Assembly (NCBI GenBank): GCA_004000515.1 | Contig: CP034537.1 | Coordinates: 992,001 to 1,056,000, forward strand | Direction of reading: 5' to 3' | Length of the DNA: 64,000 bases | DNA from: Pseudomonas poae | GTDB taxonomy: Bacteria; Pseudomonadota; Gammaproteobacteria; Pseudomonadales; Pseudomonadaceae | Shown here: positions 53,184 to 63,408 of the stretch, piece by piece | Layout of the letters: the number at the start of each line of letters is the position of its first letter | Numbering within the stretch: position 1 is the first letter of the stretch | Notes under the pieces: model-generated | What the model saw: only the letters and a program-made list of their open reading frames with translations | The model's database searches: none | What the model was told of the DNA's origin: nothing | Translations under genes and position numbers: made by a program

Positions 53184-54723
53184 TTAGAGGCTTGGCAGGA
53201 GCTTGGCCGGCACCAGCTCATTCAGGCAGCGGCTGGCGAGCAGTTCGCTGGCGGCGTTGATGTCCGGCGCGAAGAAGCGGTCCTTGTCATAGAACGCGAC
53301 TTTGCTGCGCAGAATGCCGCGCGCTTTTTCCAGCTTTGGCGAGGTTTTCAGGCCTTCGCGCAGGTCCAGGCCTTGGCACGCCGCCAGCCATTCCACGGCG
53401 AGGATGCCACGGGTGTTCTCAGCCATTTCCCACAGACGCTTGCCCGCAGCCGGCGCCATGGAAACGTGGTCTTCCTGGTTGGCGGAGGTCGGCAGGCTGT
53501 CCACGCTATGGGGATGGGCCAGCGCCTTGTTCTCGCTGGCGAGTGCGGCGGCGGTCACCTGGGCGATCATGAAGCCGGAGTTGACCCCGCCGTTGCCCAC
53601 CAGGAATGGCGGCAACTGGGACATGTGCTTGTCCATCATCAGCGAGATGCGGCGCTCACTCAGCGAGCCGATTTCGGCGATAGCCAACGCCATGTTGTCA
53701 GCGGCCATGGCCACCGGTTCGGCGTGGAAGTTACCGCCAGAGATCACGTCGCCTTCGGCGGCAAACACCAGCGGGTTATCCGACACGGCGTTGGCTTCCA
53801 CGACGAGCACTTCGGCCGCCTGGCGGAACTGGGTCAGGCAGGCGCCCATGACTTGTGGCTGGCAGCGCAAGGAATACGGGTCTTGCACCTTGTCGCAGTT
53901 CTGGTGCGACTGGGACACCTGGCTGCTTTCACCCAACAGGTCGCGGTAGGCCGCAGCCGAATCGATCTGCCCACGCTGGCCGCGTGCCGCATGAATACGC
54001 GCGTCGAACGGCGAGCGCGAACCCAACACTGCTTCCACGGTGAGGCCGCCACACGCCAAGGCGCCAGCGAACAAATCTTCGCCTTCGAACAGGCCACGCA
54101 GGGCATACGCGGTGGACACCTGGGTGCCGTTGAGCAGCGCCAGGCCTTCCTTGGCGGCGAGGGTCAGCGGCGCAAGGCCGGCGACTTTCAGCGCCTCGGT
54201 GGCTTCCAGCCATTCGCCTTTGTAACGTGCCTTGCCTTCACCCAACAGGACCAGCGACATGTGCGCCAACGGCGCCAGGTCACCGGAGGCCCCCACCGAA
54301 CCTTTCAAAGGAATATGCGGGTACACCTCGGCGTTGATCAGTGCGATCAGCGCGTCGATCACCTGGCGACGGATCCCGGAGAACCCACGGCTCAGGCTGT
54401 TGACCTTGAGCACCATGACCAGCCGTACCAGCGCGTCGCTGATCGGCTCACCCACGCCAGCGGCGTGGGACAGCACTCAGGGAACGCTGGAGGTTTTCCA
54501 GGTCTTCGCTGGCGATGCGGGTCGAGGCCAGCAGGCCGAAACCGGTGTTGATGCCGTAGGCGGTGCGGTTCTCGGCGAGAATCTGCTCCACGCAGGCAAC
54601 ACTGGCTTCGATCTGCGCCGTGGCGCTGTCATCCAGACTGAGAGTCACCGGCTGCTGGTAGATGGCCCGCAGTTGGGCAAGGCTCAGTTGGCCTGGAATC
54701 AGATTTAGCGCAGTCACATTCAT
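53184..54723 (-). CDS. hutH: Histidine ammonia-lyase, canonical copy (frameshifted)
   Basis: First step: deaminates histidine to trans-urocanate. Restored length is about 513 residues from [20 protein letters not shown] (a GTG two codons later is better spaced from AAGGAG). Catalytic Tyr in [10 protein letters not shown]; the self-forming MIO triad Ala-Ser-Gly in [35 protein letters not shown] with catalytic Tyr; [11 protein letters not shown]; and [10 protein letters not shown]. The frame breaks at 54477, where one inserted base interrupts [14 protein letters not shown]. This is the copy expected to be active. Confidence 0.93.
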
Positions 54724-54742
54724 ACTCCTTTGAAATTGTTAT

Positions 54743-56250
54743 TCAGTGCAGATTCGGTAAGGCAGTGGCTTTGAGCAAGGTGGCGGCAGCCGCAATGTCC
54801 GGCGCCAGCCAGCGGTCCTGCTCATAGGCCGGGACCACTTCACGCAACAAGCGCCAGGCACGGTCGGTGCCGACGCCAAAACGCTGGTCCTTGAGAAAAT
54901 CGAAGGCCTGGGCGGCCAGCAAATATTCGATGGCGAGGATCTGGGTGACGTTGGCCAGCACCGAGTACAGCTTCAGCGCGGCATTCGTGCCCATGCTCAG
55001 ATGGTCTTCCTGCAAGCCCGAGGTGACGAAGTTATCGAGCACCGCCGGTTGCGCCAGTTGGCGGTTTTGCCCGCACAGGGAGGCGGCGACGTACTGCACG
55101 ATCATCATCCCGGAGTTGACCCCGGGGTTGCTCACCAGGAACGCCGGCAAGCCACTGACGTGAGGGTTGATCAGGCGGTCCAGGCGACGCTCGGCCACCG
55201 AGCCGATTTCGGCCATGGCAATGGCGAGCATGTCTGCCGCCAGCGCGACCGACTGCCCGTGCGGGTTGGCCTGGGACACGACGCGGTAGTTGTCCGGAGT
55301 GCCGAGTACCAGCGGGTTGTCGGTGGCGCTGTTGAGCTCGGTCTCGACCTGGCGAGTGGCGTGCTCTACTTGGTCGCGGGCTGCACCGTGGATCTGCGGG
55401 ATCGAGCGGATGCTCAGCGCGTCTTGTGTACGAATGCCTTTGCTGCTGGCGATCACTTCACTGCCGTCGAGCAAGGCACGCAGGTTCATGCCAACCAGTT
55501 GCATGCCGGGGTGCGGCTTGAGGGCGATGATTTCTTGGTCGAACGCATCGATCTGGCCGCGCTGTGCTTCGAAACTCATCGCGCCGATCACGTCGGCCCA
55601 TTGCAACAAATGATGCGCGTCGGCCAGCGCCAGGCTACTCAGGCCGGTCATGCACGGCGTGCCGTTGACCAGGCACAAGCCGTCTTTGGCACCCAGCACC
55701 ACCGGCTGCAAACCCTCGGCGCTCAAGGCCTGTTGCGCCGGGACGATCTGGCCCTTGTAGCTCACGCTGCCCACACCGAGCAACGCCACGCCGATGTGGG
55801 CCATGTGGGTCAGGTAACCCACCGAACCCTGGGACGGCACTTGCGGCGTAATACCGTGGTTGAGCAGCGCCAGCAGCGAGTGCACCACCTGCGGATGCAG
55901 GCCGGATTTGCCGTGGCTGTAGTTGATGATGGCAGCGCAGATGATCGCGCGGGTTTGCTCATCGCTCAGCACCGGGCCCACGCCACACGCGTGGCTCAGC
56001 AGGGTATTGCGCGACAGTTGGCTCAGTTGTTCGCCCTTGAGCGACACGTTGCACAACGCACCCAGCCCGGTGTTCACGCCGTAGGCGCGCTCGCCGCTGG
56101 TGACAATGCGCTGCACGATGGCCTGGGCATTGTCGATGCGTGCCCAGGCCTGGCCCGAAAGTTCAGGACCGCGCCGTGGCGGGCCACGGCGACTACGTCC
56201 TGCCAGCGCAAAGGGGCGTTGGCGATGATGATTTTTGTTGGCTGGGACAT
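54743..56250 (-). CDS. Histidine ammonia-lyase-like protein lacking the MIO triad (frameshifted near N-terminus)
   Basis: About 502 residues of the aromatic amino acid lyase fold. The ATG at 56250 (GAAGG upstream) gives MSQPTKIIIANAPLRWQDVV; one G lost at 56163-56165 breaks the frame, after which 457 codons are uninterrupted. Fold landmarks are kept (RAYGVNTGLGALCN, LVNGTPCMTG, GLQEDHLSMG). However, [15 protein letters not shown] is replaced by GSVGYLTHMAHIG, exactly lacking Ala-Ser-Gly. The catalytic Tyr of QDPYSLR becomes Leu (QDALSIR), and the Phe of GGNFH becomes Pro (QANPHG). Probably catalytically inactive as an ammonia-lyase. Matches the nonfunctional second hutH reported in the SBW25 hut operon. 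Confidence 0.85.
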
Positions 56251-56291
56251 CTTCATACCTTCTTCAATTCTTTGCAGCCTTGCCGGCCTCA

Positions 56292-56355
56292 TCGCAGGCA
56301 AGCCAGCTCCCACATTTTGAACGCACTCTCATGTGGGAGCCGGGCTTGCCCGCGA
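56292..56355. repeat. REP doublet, arms facing inward
   Basis: TCGCAGGCAAGCCAGCTCCC and ATGTGGGAGCCGGGCTTGCC, inverted with the GTGGGAG tips toward the centre. It lies between hutV and the hutH-like gene. Confidence 0.78.
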
Positions 56356-56386
56356 TGGCGCCGGTCGGCTCACCACACAATCCAGA

Positions 56387-57211
56387 TCAGACTACCGCCG
56401 CCCGCCGCTGAACAAACCGGTCCACATACTCATCCGCCGGCGAATGCAGGATCTCGCGCGGCGTGCCGACCTGGATCAGCTTGCCGTCCTTGAGAATCGC
56501 GATGCGGTTGCCGATTCGCACGGCCTCGTCGAGGTCGTGGGTGATGAACACGATGGTTTTGTGCAGGGTCTTTTGCAGCTCCAGCAACTGGTCCTGCATC
56601 TCGGCGCGGATCAACGGGTCGAGGGCGCTGAACGCTTCGTCCATCAGGATGATGTCGGTGTCCGCCGCCAATGCGCGGGCCAGGCCGACACGCTGGCGCA
56701 TGCCGCCAGAGAGCTGGTGCGGGTATTTGTTTTCGTAACCCTTGAGGCCCACGGTTTCGATCCAGTGCAGGGCGCGTTCGGCGCAGACCTGCTTGGTTTC
56801 GCCGCGCACCTTGAGGCCGTAGGCAACGTTATCCAGCACGCTCTTGTGGGGCAGCAGGCCGAAGCTCTGGAACACCATGCTGATCTTGTGCCGACGGAAT
56901 TGGCGCAGGGCTTCCATGTCCAGTTGCAGGATGTCTTCGCCGTCCACCAGGATCGCGCCACTGGTAGGGTCGATCAGGCGGTTGAAGTGGCGCACCAGCG
57001 TGGATTTGCCGGAACCCGACAGGCCCATGATCACAAAGATCTCGCCGGTACCGATGCTCAGCGACAAGTCGTTCACGCCGACCACGCAACCGGTTTCGGC
57101 CAGTACCTGGTCCTTGGTCTTGCCCTGGCCGATCAGCGACAGCGCGTCCTTGGAACGGGCACCGAAGATCTTGAAGACGTTTTTAACTTCAATTTTGCTG
57201 ACAGTAGTCAT
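56387..57211 (-). CDS. hutV: Histidine ABC transporter ATP-binding protein HutV
   Basis: ProV/OpuAA-type ATPase of 274 residues without C-terminal CBS domains. Walker [22 protein letters not shown]-loop [19 protein letters not shown], signature [20 protein letters not shown], Walker [21 protein letters not shown] and H-loop [20 protein letters not shown]. It starts on the hutW stop (ATGA overlap). Histidine specificity is assigned from its place in the hut operon. Intact. Confidence 0.92.
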   Translation of the reverse strand: MTTVSKIEVKNVFKIFGARSKDALSLIGQGKTKDQVLAETGCVVGVNDLSLSIGTGEIFVIMGLSGSGKSTLVRHFNRLIDPTSGAILVDGEDILQLDMEALRQFRRHKISMVFQSFGLLPHKSVLDNVAYGLKVRGETKQVCAERALHWIETVGLKGYENKYPHQLSGGMRQRVGLARALAADTDIILMDEAFSALDPLIRAEMQDQLLELQKTLHKTIVFITHDLDEAVRIGNRIAILKDGKLIQVGTPREILHSPADEYVDRFVQRRAAVV

Positions 57212-58058
57212 TTGCTCGCCTCATGCCGTGGACGACCATAGGCCTGGGTAATGCGGTCGATGACCACTGCGAGAATCACAATCGCCAAGCCGGCTTCGAG
57301 GCCTCGGCCGACGTTGAGGGTCTGGATGCCGACGAGCACGTCTTCACCCAAGCCACGGGCACCGATCATCGAGGCGATCACTACCATCGACAGCGCCATC
57401 ATGGTGGTCTGGTTGATACCGGCCATGATGCTGGCAGTGCCAGCGGCAGTTGCACGCCGAACAGTTGCTGCCAACGGTTGGCACCGAAGGCATTGATGGC
57501 TTCCATGACTTCGCCGTCGACTTGGCGAATACCCAGGTCGGTCAGGCGAATCAGCGGCGGCGCGGCGTAGATCACCGTGGCGAAAATCGCCGGGACCTTG
57601 CCCAGGCCGAACAGCATCAACACCGGGATCAGGTACACGAAACTCGGCATGGTTTGCATGATGTCCAACAGCGGCATCAACACCGAGCGCAGGCGATTGC
57701 TGCGCGCCGAGAGAATGCCCAGCGGAATGCCGATCAACACCGAGATCACCGTGGCCACCATCATCAAGGCAAGCGTCTGCATCAGCTTGTCCCACAGGCC
57801 AACCGCGCCCACCAGGAACAAAAGGCCGACGATCACCGCCGTGGTCACCACCTTGCGGGTGGCGTGCCAGGCGACAGCGCCGACGATGGCCAGCATCAGC
57901 CACCAGGGCGCTGCGCGCAGCAGCCCTTCCAGGTTGACGATGGCCCATAACAGGGTGTCGGAGATGTGCCGGAACACATCGCCATAGTTGGTGACCAGTG
58001 AGTCCACCCAACCGTTGACCCAGTCGGCGATGGAAAACGTAAAACTCTCAGGAAACAT
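57208..58058 (-). CDS. hutW: Histidine ABC transporter permease HutW (frameshifted)
   Basis: ProW-like inner-membrane permease of about 283 residues from [20 protein letters not shown]. Helices near residues 50-150 ([40 protein letters not shown]), and the EAA-type loop [20 protein letters not shown]. The frame breaks at 57433-57434 (one base lost in [20 protein letters not shown]). The C-terminus in the other frame is [19 protein letters not shown]. Overlaps hutV by four bases. Confidence 0.9.
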
Positions 58059-58130
58059 ATCGTGCTCTCGATCCAATGGGTTGTGGCCAGGCGCCCGACC
58101 AACCCATCTGGGTAGCCGGGCACGCTTGAC

Positions 58131-59097
58131 CTACAAGGCCGCGTCGATTTTCTTGGCTGCGTCGTCGCTCACCCATGCGTGCCAGACTTCAGGATGTTCC
58201 TTGAGGAAAATTTTCGCCAGTTTTGGCGACTCAATTCGCTCTTTGGCCATGCGACCGAGGTTCTGGTTAAGCAGGTCGATGGGCAGGTTGACCTTTTCCA
58301 GCACGGCCACCAATTCCGGGGCATGCTCGTGGAAGGTCTTGGACAGGCCGACCTTGATGCTCACGGTTTTATCCACGCCGGGTTTTTTCTTCCAGCTTGA
58401 CCAGGTCCACCTGGCCCATCAGCGGAGTTGGCGACCAGTAATAGAACAGGATCGGCTCACCACGCTTGTAGCTCGACAGCACCGCCGCATCCAGCGCCGG
58501 GCCGGTGCCTGGGCGGAAGTTGGTGTAGGTGCTTTCCAGGCCGTAGCTTTTCAGCATCTCGGTGTTGTCCAGCTCGCAGGTCCAACCGGCTGGGCAGTTG
58601 TAGAAACGGCCCTTGGACGGTTCTTCCTGATCCTTGAACACCGAAGCGTACTTGGCCAGGTCGGCGATGTTTTTAAGGTCCGGCGCCTTGGGTTCCAGCT
58701 TGCGCTTGGCATCGCCTTCGATCACGTAGCGCGGTACATACCAGCCTTCGACCGCCCCTACCACGGGCGCGCCGACACCGACGACTTTGCCGGCCTTCTC
58801 GGCCTTGTTCCAGACTTCGCTGCGGCCCACCCACTCTTCGGCAAACACTTGGATGTCGTTGCTGCTCAGGGCGTTTTCCATGGTGATGGAGTTGCCCGGC
58901 AGGCTGTCGGTTTTGCAGTCGTAGCCTTTTTCCAGAACGGTTTGCAGGATGTCGGTAAGCAGCATGCCGCTTTCCCAGTTCAGGCCTGCAAATTTCACCG
59001 GTTTACCGGACTCGCACCAACCAGCCGCTTGGGCGCCGACAGAAGCCAGCACGCCCGCAGAGAACAGTGTGGCCAACAAGGTTTTATGCATTTTCAT
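58131..59097 (-). CDS. hutX: Histidine ABC transporter substrate-binding protein HutX (frameshifted)
   Basis: Periplasmic OpuAC-type binding protein of about 321 residues from MKMHKTLLATLFSAGVLASV, signal peptide to GAQA. Mature start AGWCESGKPVKFAGLNWESG; two Cys pairs are possible (DCKTD and YNCPAGWTCELDN). The frame breaks in the T-run 58383-58388 (one extra base; LEEKPGVDKTVSIKVGLSKT expected). It ends HAWVSDDAAKKIDAAL. Family members bind quaternary amines, so the histidine role rests on operon context and on SBW25 hutXWV. Confidence 0.9.
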
Positions 59098-59166
59098 TGT
59101 TGTGACGCTCCCAATCTTGAAATGGATTACGGCAGTCAGTAGGCATCCTGCCCTGTCCACGTCCCA

Positions 59167-60615
59167 TCAGGCTTGTGCAGCCAGCCCGTTTGTCGTCGTT
59201 GGTGCAGCGCCCTGCTCTACCGGCAGGATCAGGTGTTCAGGAATTGCGCTGTGCCACTTTTTCGCGGCCCAGTAGTAAAGCGCCGCCGGTACCACCAGGC
59301 CGATGATCCAGGAGATATCGGTGTCGCCAAGGCTGGCGACCAGGGGACCGGTGTAGAAGTGCGTGGAGATGAACGGCATCTGGATCAGCACGCCGAATAC
59401 ATAGATGCTGATGCCCATCACATTCCAGCGACCGTAGCGACCGTTGGGGTTGGAGAGCGCCGGAATGTCGTAGCGCTCCTTGGTGATGCAGTAGAAATCC
59501 ACCAGGTTGATCGCGCTCCACGGAGTGAAGAACGCAAGCAGGAACAGGATGAACGCGGAGAAGTCCTTGAGGAACGAGTCCTTGCCCAACAGCGCCAGCG
59601 CAGCGGCAATCGACACCATCAGGAAGATGTACAGCAGGCGTACGGCACTCGAGATGTGCCGGCTGCCACGAAAACCGCTGATGATCGTCGCGATGGACAT
59701 GAAGCTGCCGTAGGCATTCAGGGTGGTCACGGTGACCTTGCCGAAGGCGATGCTGAAATACAGCAGCGCCGCGACAACCCCGGTACCGCCCAGGCTGACG
59801 ATGAACGACACTTCGTGATGGGCAAATTGCGCACCCGCCAGGGCCGCAGCGAACACGCCAAACACCATCGACGCCTGCGCACCGATCACCGAACCCAGGC
59901 CAACGGCCCAGAAGGTTTTCGACGCGGATGTGCTACGGGGTAGATAGCGCGAGTAGTCCGCCACGTAAGGGCCGAACGCAATCTGCCACGACGCCGACAA
60001 CGAGATCGCCAACAGAAAACTGCTCAGGGAAAAGTGCTTGTTGCCCAGCAGCGCGCCAACGTCGTTACCTGCCAGCAATGTGTAGAACAGGTACATAAAC
60101 GCGATGACGCCGAGCACGCTGGCCACGCGCCCTATGCCGTGGATGACGCGGTAGCCGAAAATGGTAAACACCATGATCAAGCCTGCGAACAGCACGATGC
60201 CGACCCAGTCTTCCACGTGCAGCAACTGCGCCACCGCTTGCCCCGCCAACAGCGAACCGCTGGCGGAAAAACCGATGTACATCAGGCACACCAACACCAG
60301 CGGGATCACCGCGCCATACACGCCAAACTGCACGCGGCTGGAGATCATCTGCGGCAAACCCAATTGCGGACCTTGCGCCGCGTGCAACGCCATCACGCCA
60401 CCGCCCAGCAGTTGGCCGATCAACAGACCGATCAACGACCAGAACACATCACCGCCCAGCACCACGGCCAAAGCCCCGGTGACAATCGCAGTGATCTGCA
60501 GGTTGGCACCCAGCCACAGGGTGAACTGGCTCAATAGACGACCATGTCTTTCCGCTTCCGGGATGTAGTCGATCGAACGCCTTTCGATCAACGGGGTGGT
60601 GTCATTTGCAGCCAT
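59167..60615 (-). CDS. hutTu: NCS1-family permease, likely urocanate transporter
   Basis: 12-helix cytosine/purine/hydantoin-type symporter of 482 residues. N-terminus with IDYIPEAERHGRLLSQFTLW; helices from NLQITAIVTGALAVVLGGDV on; SWQIAFGPYVADYSRYLPR; FTPWSAINLVDFYCITKERY is the NCS1 signature. Intact. Directly downstream of hutU, as the urocanate transporter HutTu of P. fluorescens SBW25; the substrate is inferred from that. Confidence 0.85.
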   Translation of the reverse strand: MAANDTTPLIERRSIDYIPEAERHGRLLSQFTLWLGANLQITAIVTGALAVVLGGDVFWSLIGLLIGQLLGGGVMALHAAQGPQLGLPQMISSRVQFGVYGAVIPLVLVCLMYIGFSASGSLLAGQAVAQLLHVEDWVGIVLFAGLIMVFTIFGYRVIHGIGRVASVLGVIAFMYLFYTLLAGNDVGALLGNKHFSLSSFLLAISLSASWQIAFGPYVADYSRYLPRSTSASKTFWAVGLGSVIGAQASMVFGVFAAALAGAQFAHHEVSFIVSLGGTGVVAALLYFSIAFGKVTVTTLNAYGSFMSIATIISGFRGSRHISSAVRLLYIFLMVSIAAALALLGKDSFLKDFSAFILFLLAFFTPWSAINLVDFYCITKERYDIPALSNPNGRYGRWNVMGISIYVFGVLIQMPFISTHFYTGPLVASLGDTDISWIIGLVVPAALYYWAAKKWHSAIPEHLILPVEQGAAPTTTNGLAAQA

Positions 60616-60667
60616 GGGTGTTCAACCTCTGATGGATTGTTATTCGGTGGTGCGGGTGAAACAGGTC

Positions 60668-60679
60668 TTGTGTACACAA
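60668..60679. promoter_or_regulatory. Perfect 12-bp palindrome TTGTGTACACAA in the hutU-hutTu gap
   Basis: Symmetric site resembling GntR-type operators and close to, but not identical with, the TGTA-N2-TACA site upstream of hutU. Possible internal HutC site. Confidence 0.4.
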
Positions 60680-60689
60680 CAGGTCATCT

Positions 60690-60774
60690 GTGGGAGCTGG
60701 CTTGCCTGCGATTCAGGCAACTCGGTCTGTGGGTAGAACCGAGGTGATGCCATCGCAGACAAGCCAGCTCCCAC
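60690..60774. repeat. REP doublet (REPIN-type palindrome)
   Basis: GTGGGAGCTGGCTTGCCTGC and GCAGACAAGCCAGCTCCCAC enclose an inner CTCGGT/ACCGAG pair. It lies between hutU and hutTu inside the operon. Confidence 0.87.
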
Positions 60775-60791
60775 ACGAACCGGGCCAGTCG

Positions 60792-62460
60792 TTACTTGAT
60801 CATCGGCAGGTTGAGGCCTTGTTCCTTGGCGCAGTCGATCGCGATCTGGTAACCCGCATCGGCGTGACGCATGACTCCGGTAGCCGGGTCGTTATGCAGC
60901 ACACGGGCAATGCGTTCAGCCGCTTCATCGGTACCGTCGCAGACGATGACCATGCCGGAGTGCTGCGAGAAGCCCATGCCCACGCCGCCGCCGTGGTGCA
61001 GCGAAACCCAGGTCGCGCCGCTTGCGGTGTTGAGCAGGGCGTTGAGCAGCGGCCAGTCGGACACAGCGTCGGAACCGTCCTGCATGGCTTCTGTTTCGCG
61101 GTTCGGGCTGGACACCGAACCGGAGTCGAGGTGGTCACGACCGATCACGACCGGAGCCGACAGCTCGCCGCTGCGTACCATTTCGTTGAATGCCAGGCCG
61201 AGCTTGGCGCGTTGGCCCAGGCCAACCCAGCAGATACGTGCCGGCAGGCCCTGGAAGCTGATGCGCTCGCGCGCCATGTCCAGCCAGTTGTGCAGGTGAG
61301 CGTCGTCCGGGATCAGCTCTTTGACCTTGGCGTCGGTTTTGTAGATGTCTTGCGGGTCGCCGGACAGCGCCGCCCAGCGGAACGGACCAATGCCACGGCA
61401 GAACAGTGGGCGGATATAGGCTGGTACAAAGCCTGGGAAGTCGAATGCGTTTTCCACGCCGACTTCTTGCGCCATCTGGCGGATGTTGTTGCCGTAGTCG
61501 AAGGTCGGAATGCCTTGTTTCTGGAATTCCAACATGGCTTTGACGTGAACGGCCATCGACTGCTTGGCGGCCTTGATCACTTCGGCCGGCTCGGTCTTGG
61601 CGCGAGCGCGGTATTCGTCCCAGGTCCAGCCGGCAGGCAGGTAGCCGTTGAGTGGGTCGTGGGCGCTGGTCTGGTCGGTAACCATGTCCGGGCGCACGCC
61701 GCGCTTGACCAGTTCCGGCAGAATTTCGGCCGCGTTGCCCAGCAAGGCGATGGAGATGGCCTTGCCTTCCTTGGTGTACTTGGCGATGCGCGCCAGGGCG
61801 TCGTCGAGGTCGGTGGCTTGCTCGTCGACATAGCGGCTGGCCAGACGGAAGTCGATGCTGACCTGCTGGCATTCGATGTTCAGCGAGCAAGCGCCAGCCA
61901 GGGTCGCGGCCAGAGGCTGGGCGCCGCCCATGCCGCCGAGGCCGGCGGTGAGCACCAACGGCCAGTGAGGTCGCTGTTGTAATGCTGGCGACCGGCTTCG
62001 ACGAAGGTTTCGTAGGTGCCCTGGACGATGCCTTGGCTGCCGATGTAGATCCAGCTGCCGGCGGTCATCTGGCCGTACATGGCCAGGCCCTTGGCGTCCA
62101 GTTCGTTGAAGTGCTCCCAGCTGGCCCAGTGCGGTACCAGGTTGAGTTGGCGATCAGCACGCGTGGAGCGTTGCTGTGGGTCTTGAACACACCGACCGGT
62201 TTGCCGGATTGCACCAGCAGGGTTTCGTCGTCATTCAGGTTAGTGAGGCTCTCGACAATTTGGTCGTAGCACTCCCAGTTACGCGCCGCGCGGCCGATGC
62301 CACCGTACACCACCAGTTCCTTGGGGTTCTCGGCCACTTGTGGGTCGAGGTTGTTCATCAGCATGCGCAGCGGCGCTTCAGTCAGCCAGCTTTTGGCGGT
62401 GAGCTTGTTACCGCGGGCGGCGCGGATTTCAACGTCACGGTATTTTGTAGGCTTGGTCAC
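60792..62460 (-). CDS. hutU: Urocanate hydratase (frameshifted twice)
   Basis: Second step: hydrates urocanate to imidazolonepropionate with tightly bound NAD+. Restored length is about 556 residues from a GTG start ([20 protein letters not shown]). Motifs: [59 protein letters not shown] (NAD-binding), [17 protein letters not shown] and [20 protein letters not shown]. The frame breaks at 62144-62146 ([19 protein letters not shown] expected) and at 61955-61956 ([11 protein letters not shown] expected), each one base lost. First gene of the ten-gene operon. Confidence 0.95.
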
Positions 62461-62531
62461 AGCTAAGACTCCTCGGCGATCGATGCGCGAACATTGATGG
62501 TGCGAAGGAGAGTCTTACGCACACATCTTTA

Positions 62532-62545
62532 CTTGTACATACAAG
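62532..62545 (-). promoter_or_regulatory. Predicted HutC operator
   Basis: CTTGTACATACAAG is an inverted repeat around the TGTA-N2-TACA core known for HutC. It lies 4-17 bases downstream of the -12 element of the sigma54 promoter on the minus strand, so repressor binding would cover the predicted transcription start. Confidence 0.75.
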
Positions 62546-62548
62546 CAT

Positions 62549-62566
62549 ATGCAATCAAGCGGCCAA
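62549..62566 (-). promoter_or_regulatory. Predicted sigma54 promoter of the hutU-hutG operon
   Basis: Minus-strand TTGGCCGCTTGATTGCAT has GG and GC separated by the obligatory 10 bases and matches TGGC-N8-TTGCA. It lies about 90 bases before the hutU start. A CbrB-activated sigma54 promoter at this place is known in P. fluorescens. Confidence 0.78.
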
Positions 62567-62685
62567 CTTGCTGAGGGTGCTGTTGAGATTTTTTTGAAAT
62601 CGTGCGCAAGCCTTGGAAATTAAGGCTTCAAGGCTTGATGAAATTTCTTACAAGAGAGTTTTACAGCGAGGAAGGTTTGTCACGG

Positions 62686-62708
62686 CAGCGTGGCTTTGCG
62701 CCACGCTG
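62686..62708. other. 8-bp perfect hairpin in the hutU-hutD intergenic region
   Basis: CAGCGTGG, loop CTTTGCG, CCACGCTG. It sits about 120 bases upstream of the hut promoter, with the hutD stop beyond. It could be the end of hutCD transcripts or an activator-site scaffold; nothing in the sequence decides. Confidence 0.5.
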
Positions 62709-62772
62709 GGGCATTCGGTAACAAATTGGTGCGGAGGCTGGAAACAGATTTTGTGAACACCACAAAGCAAAT

Positions 62773-62842
62773 GTGGGAGCTGGCTTGCCTGCGATAGCAA
62801 CGGTGAATTCACCGCCGCTATCGCAGGCAAGCCAGCTCCCAC
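62773..62842. repeat. REP doublet (REPIN-type palindrome)
   Basis: GTGGGAGCTGGCTTGCCTGC and GCAGGCAAGCCAGCTCCCAC, perfect arms, with inner GATAGC/GCTATC. It ends 5 bases from the hutD stop codon. Confidence 0.88.
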
Positions 62843-62847
62843 AGGTA

Positions 62848-63408
62848 TTAACCGAGTTGGGTCAGTTCGATGATGCAGCTGCGGCCGCTGACGGAAATAT
62901 CCAGCAAGCCAGTGTTACCGTCGATTTGCAGGCAGTCGTGGTGACCGAGCTTGTGCTCCAGCACCTTCACTTCATCCGCCACGCTAAACACCAACACCGT
63001 CTGCGCGGTGCTGAAAAAGCGCTGTTCGCCATCAATCCACTGCAACCGCGCGTGGTAACGCTCAGGCGAATAGATCAGGTTGAAATCGCGAATCGGCCCG
63101 GTGATCAGGCGGCAAGACACTTCACTCTCCCCTTTGAACGCAAACGGCTGCAGCGGTAACAACCCGCGCTGTTCCTCGCCATCGACGGTCAATACCATCC
63201 CCGCGCCTTGGATTACGGTGATCACCCGCTGGTAGCCGGCGAACGTGGAGAAGCCACCCGACTCGGCGATATCAGCAATCGACAGGCGCCAGCCAAAGCC
63301 ATCCAGACCCGCACCAGCGTCACGGGTGATCTCTTCGGTGCTGCCACCGCCGTTTTTCCACGGCATGCGCACGTAGTCAGCGGCGCGCCAGACTTTCACT
63401 TCACTCAT
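62848..63408 (-). CDS. hutD: HutD/Ves family protein (governor of hut activity)
   Basis: Cupin-fold protein of 186 residues: MSEVKVWRAADYVRMPWKNG, GGGSTEEITRDAGAG, WRLSIADIAESGGFSTFAGY, GRSCIIELTQLG end. Its ATG overlaps the hutC stop (ATGA), so the two are coupled, as in SBW25 where HutD sets an upper limit to hut activity; it may bind formylglutamate or a related intermediate. Longer in-frame upstream sequence belongs to hutC. Intact. Confidence 0.94.
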   Translation of the reverse strand: MSEVKVWRAADYVRMPWKNGGGSTEEITRDAGAGLDGFGWRLSIADIAESGGFSTFAGYQRVITVIQGAGMVLTVDGEEQRGLLPLQPFAFKGESEVSCRLITGPIRDFNLIYSPERYHARLQWIDGEQRFFSTAQTVLVFSVADEVKVLEHKLGHHDCLQIDGNTGLLDISVSGRSCIIELTQLG

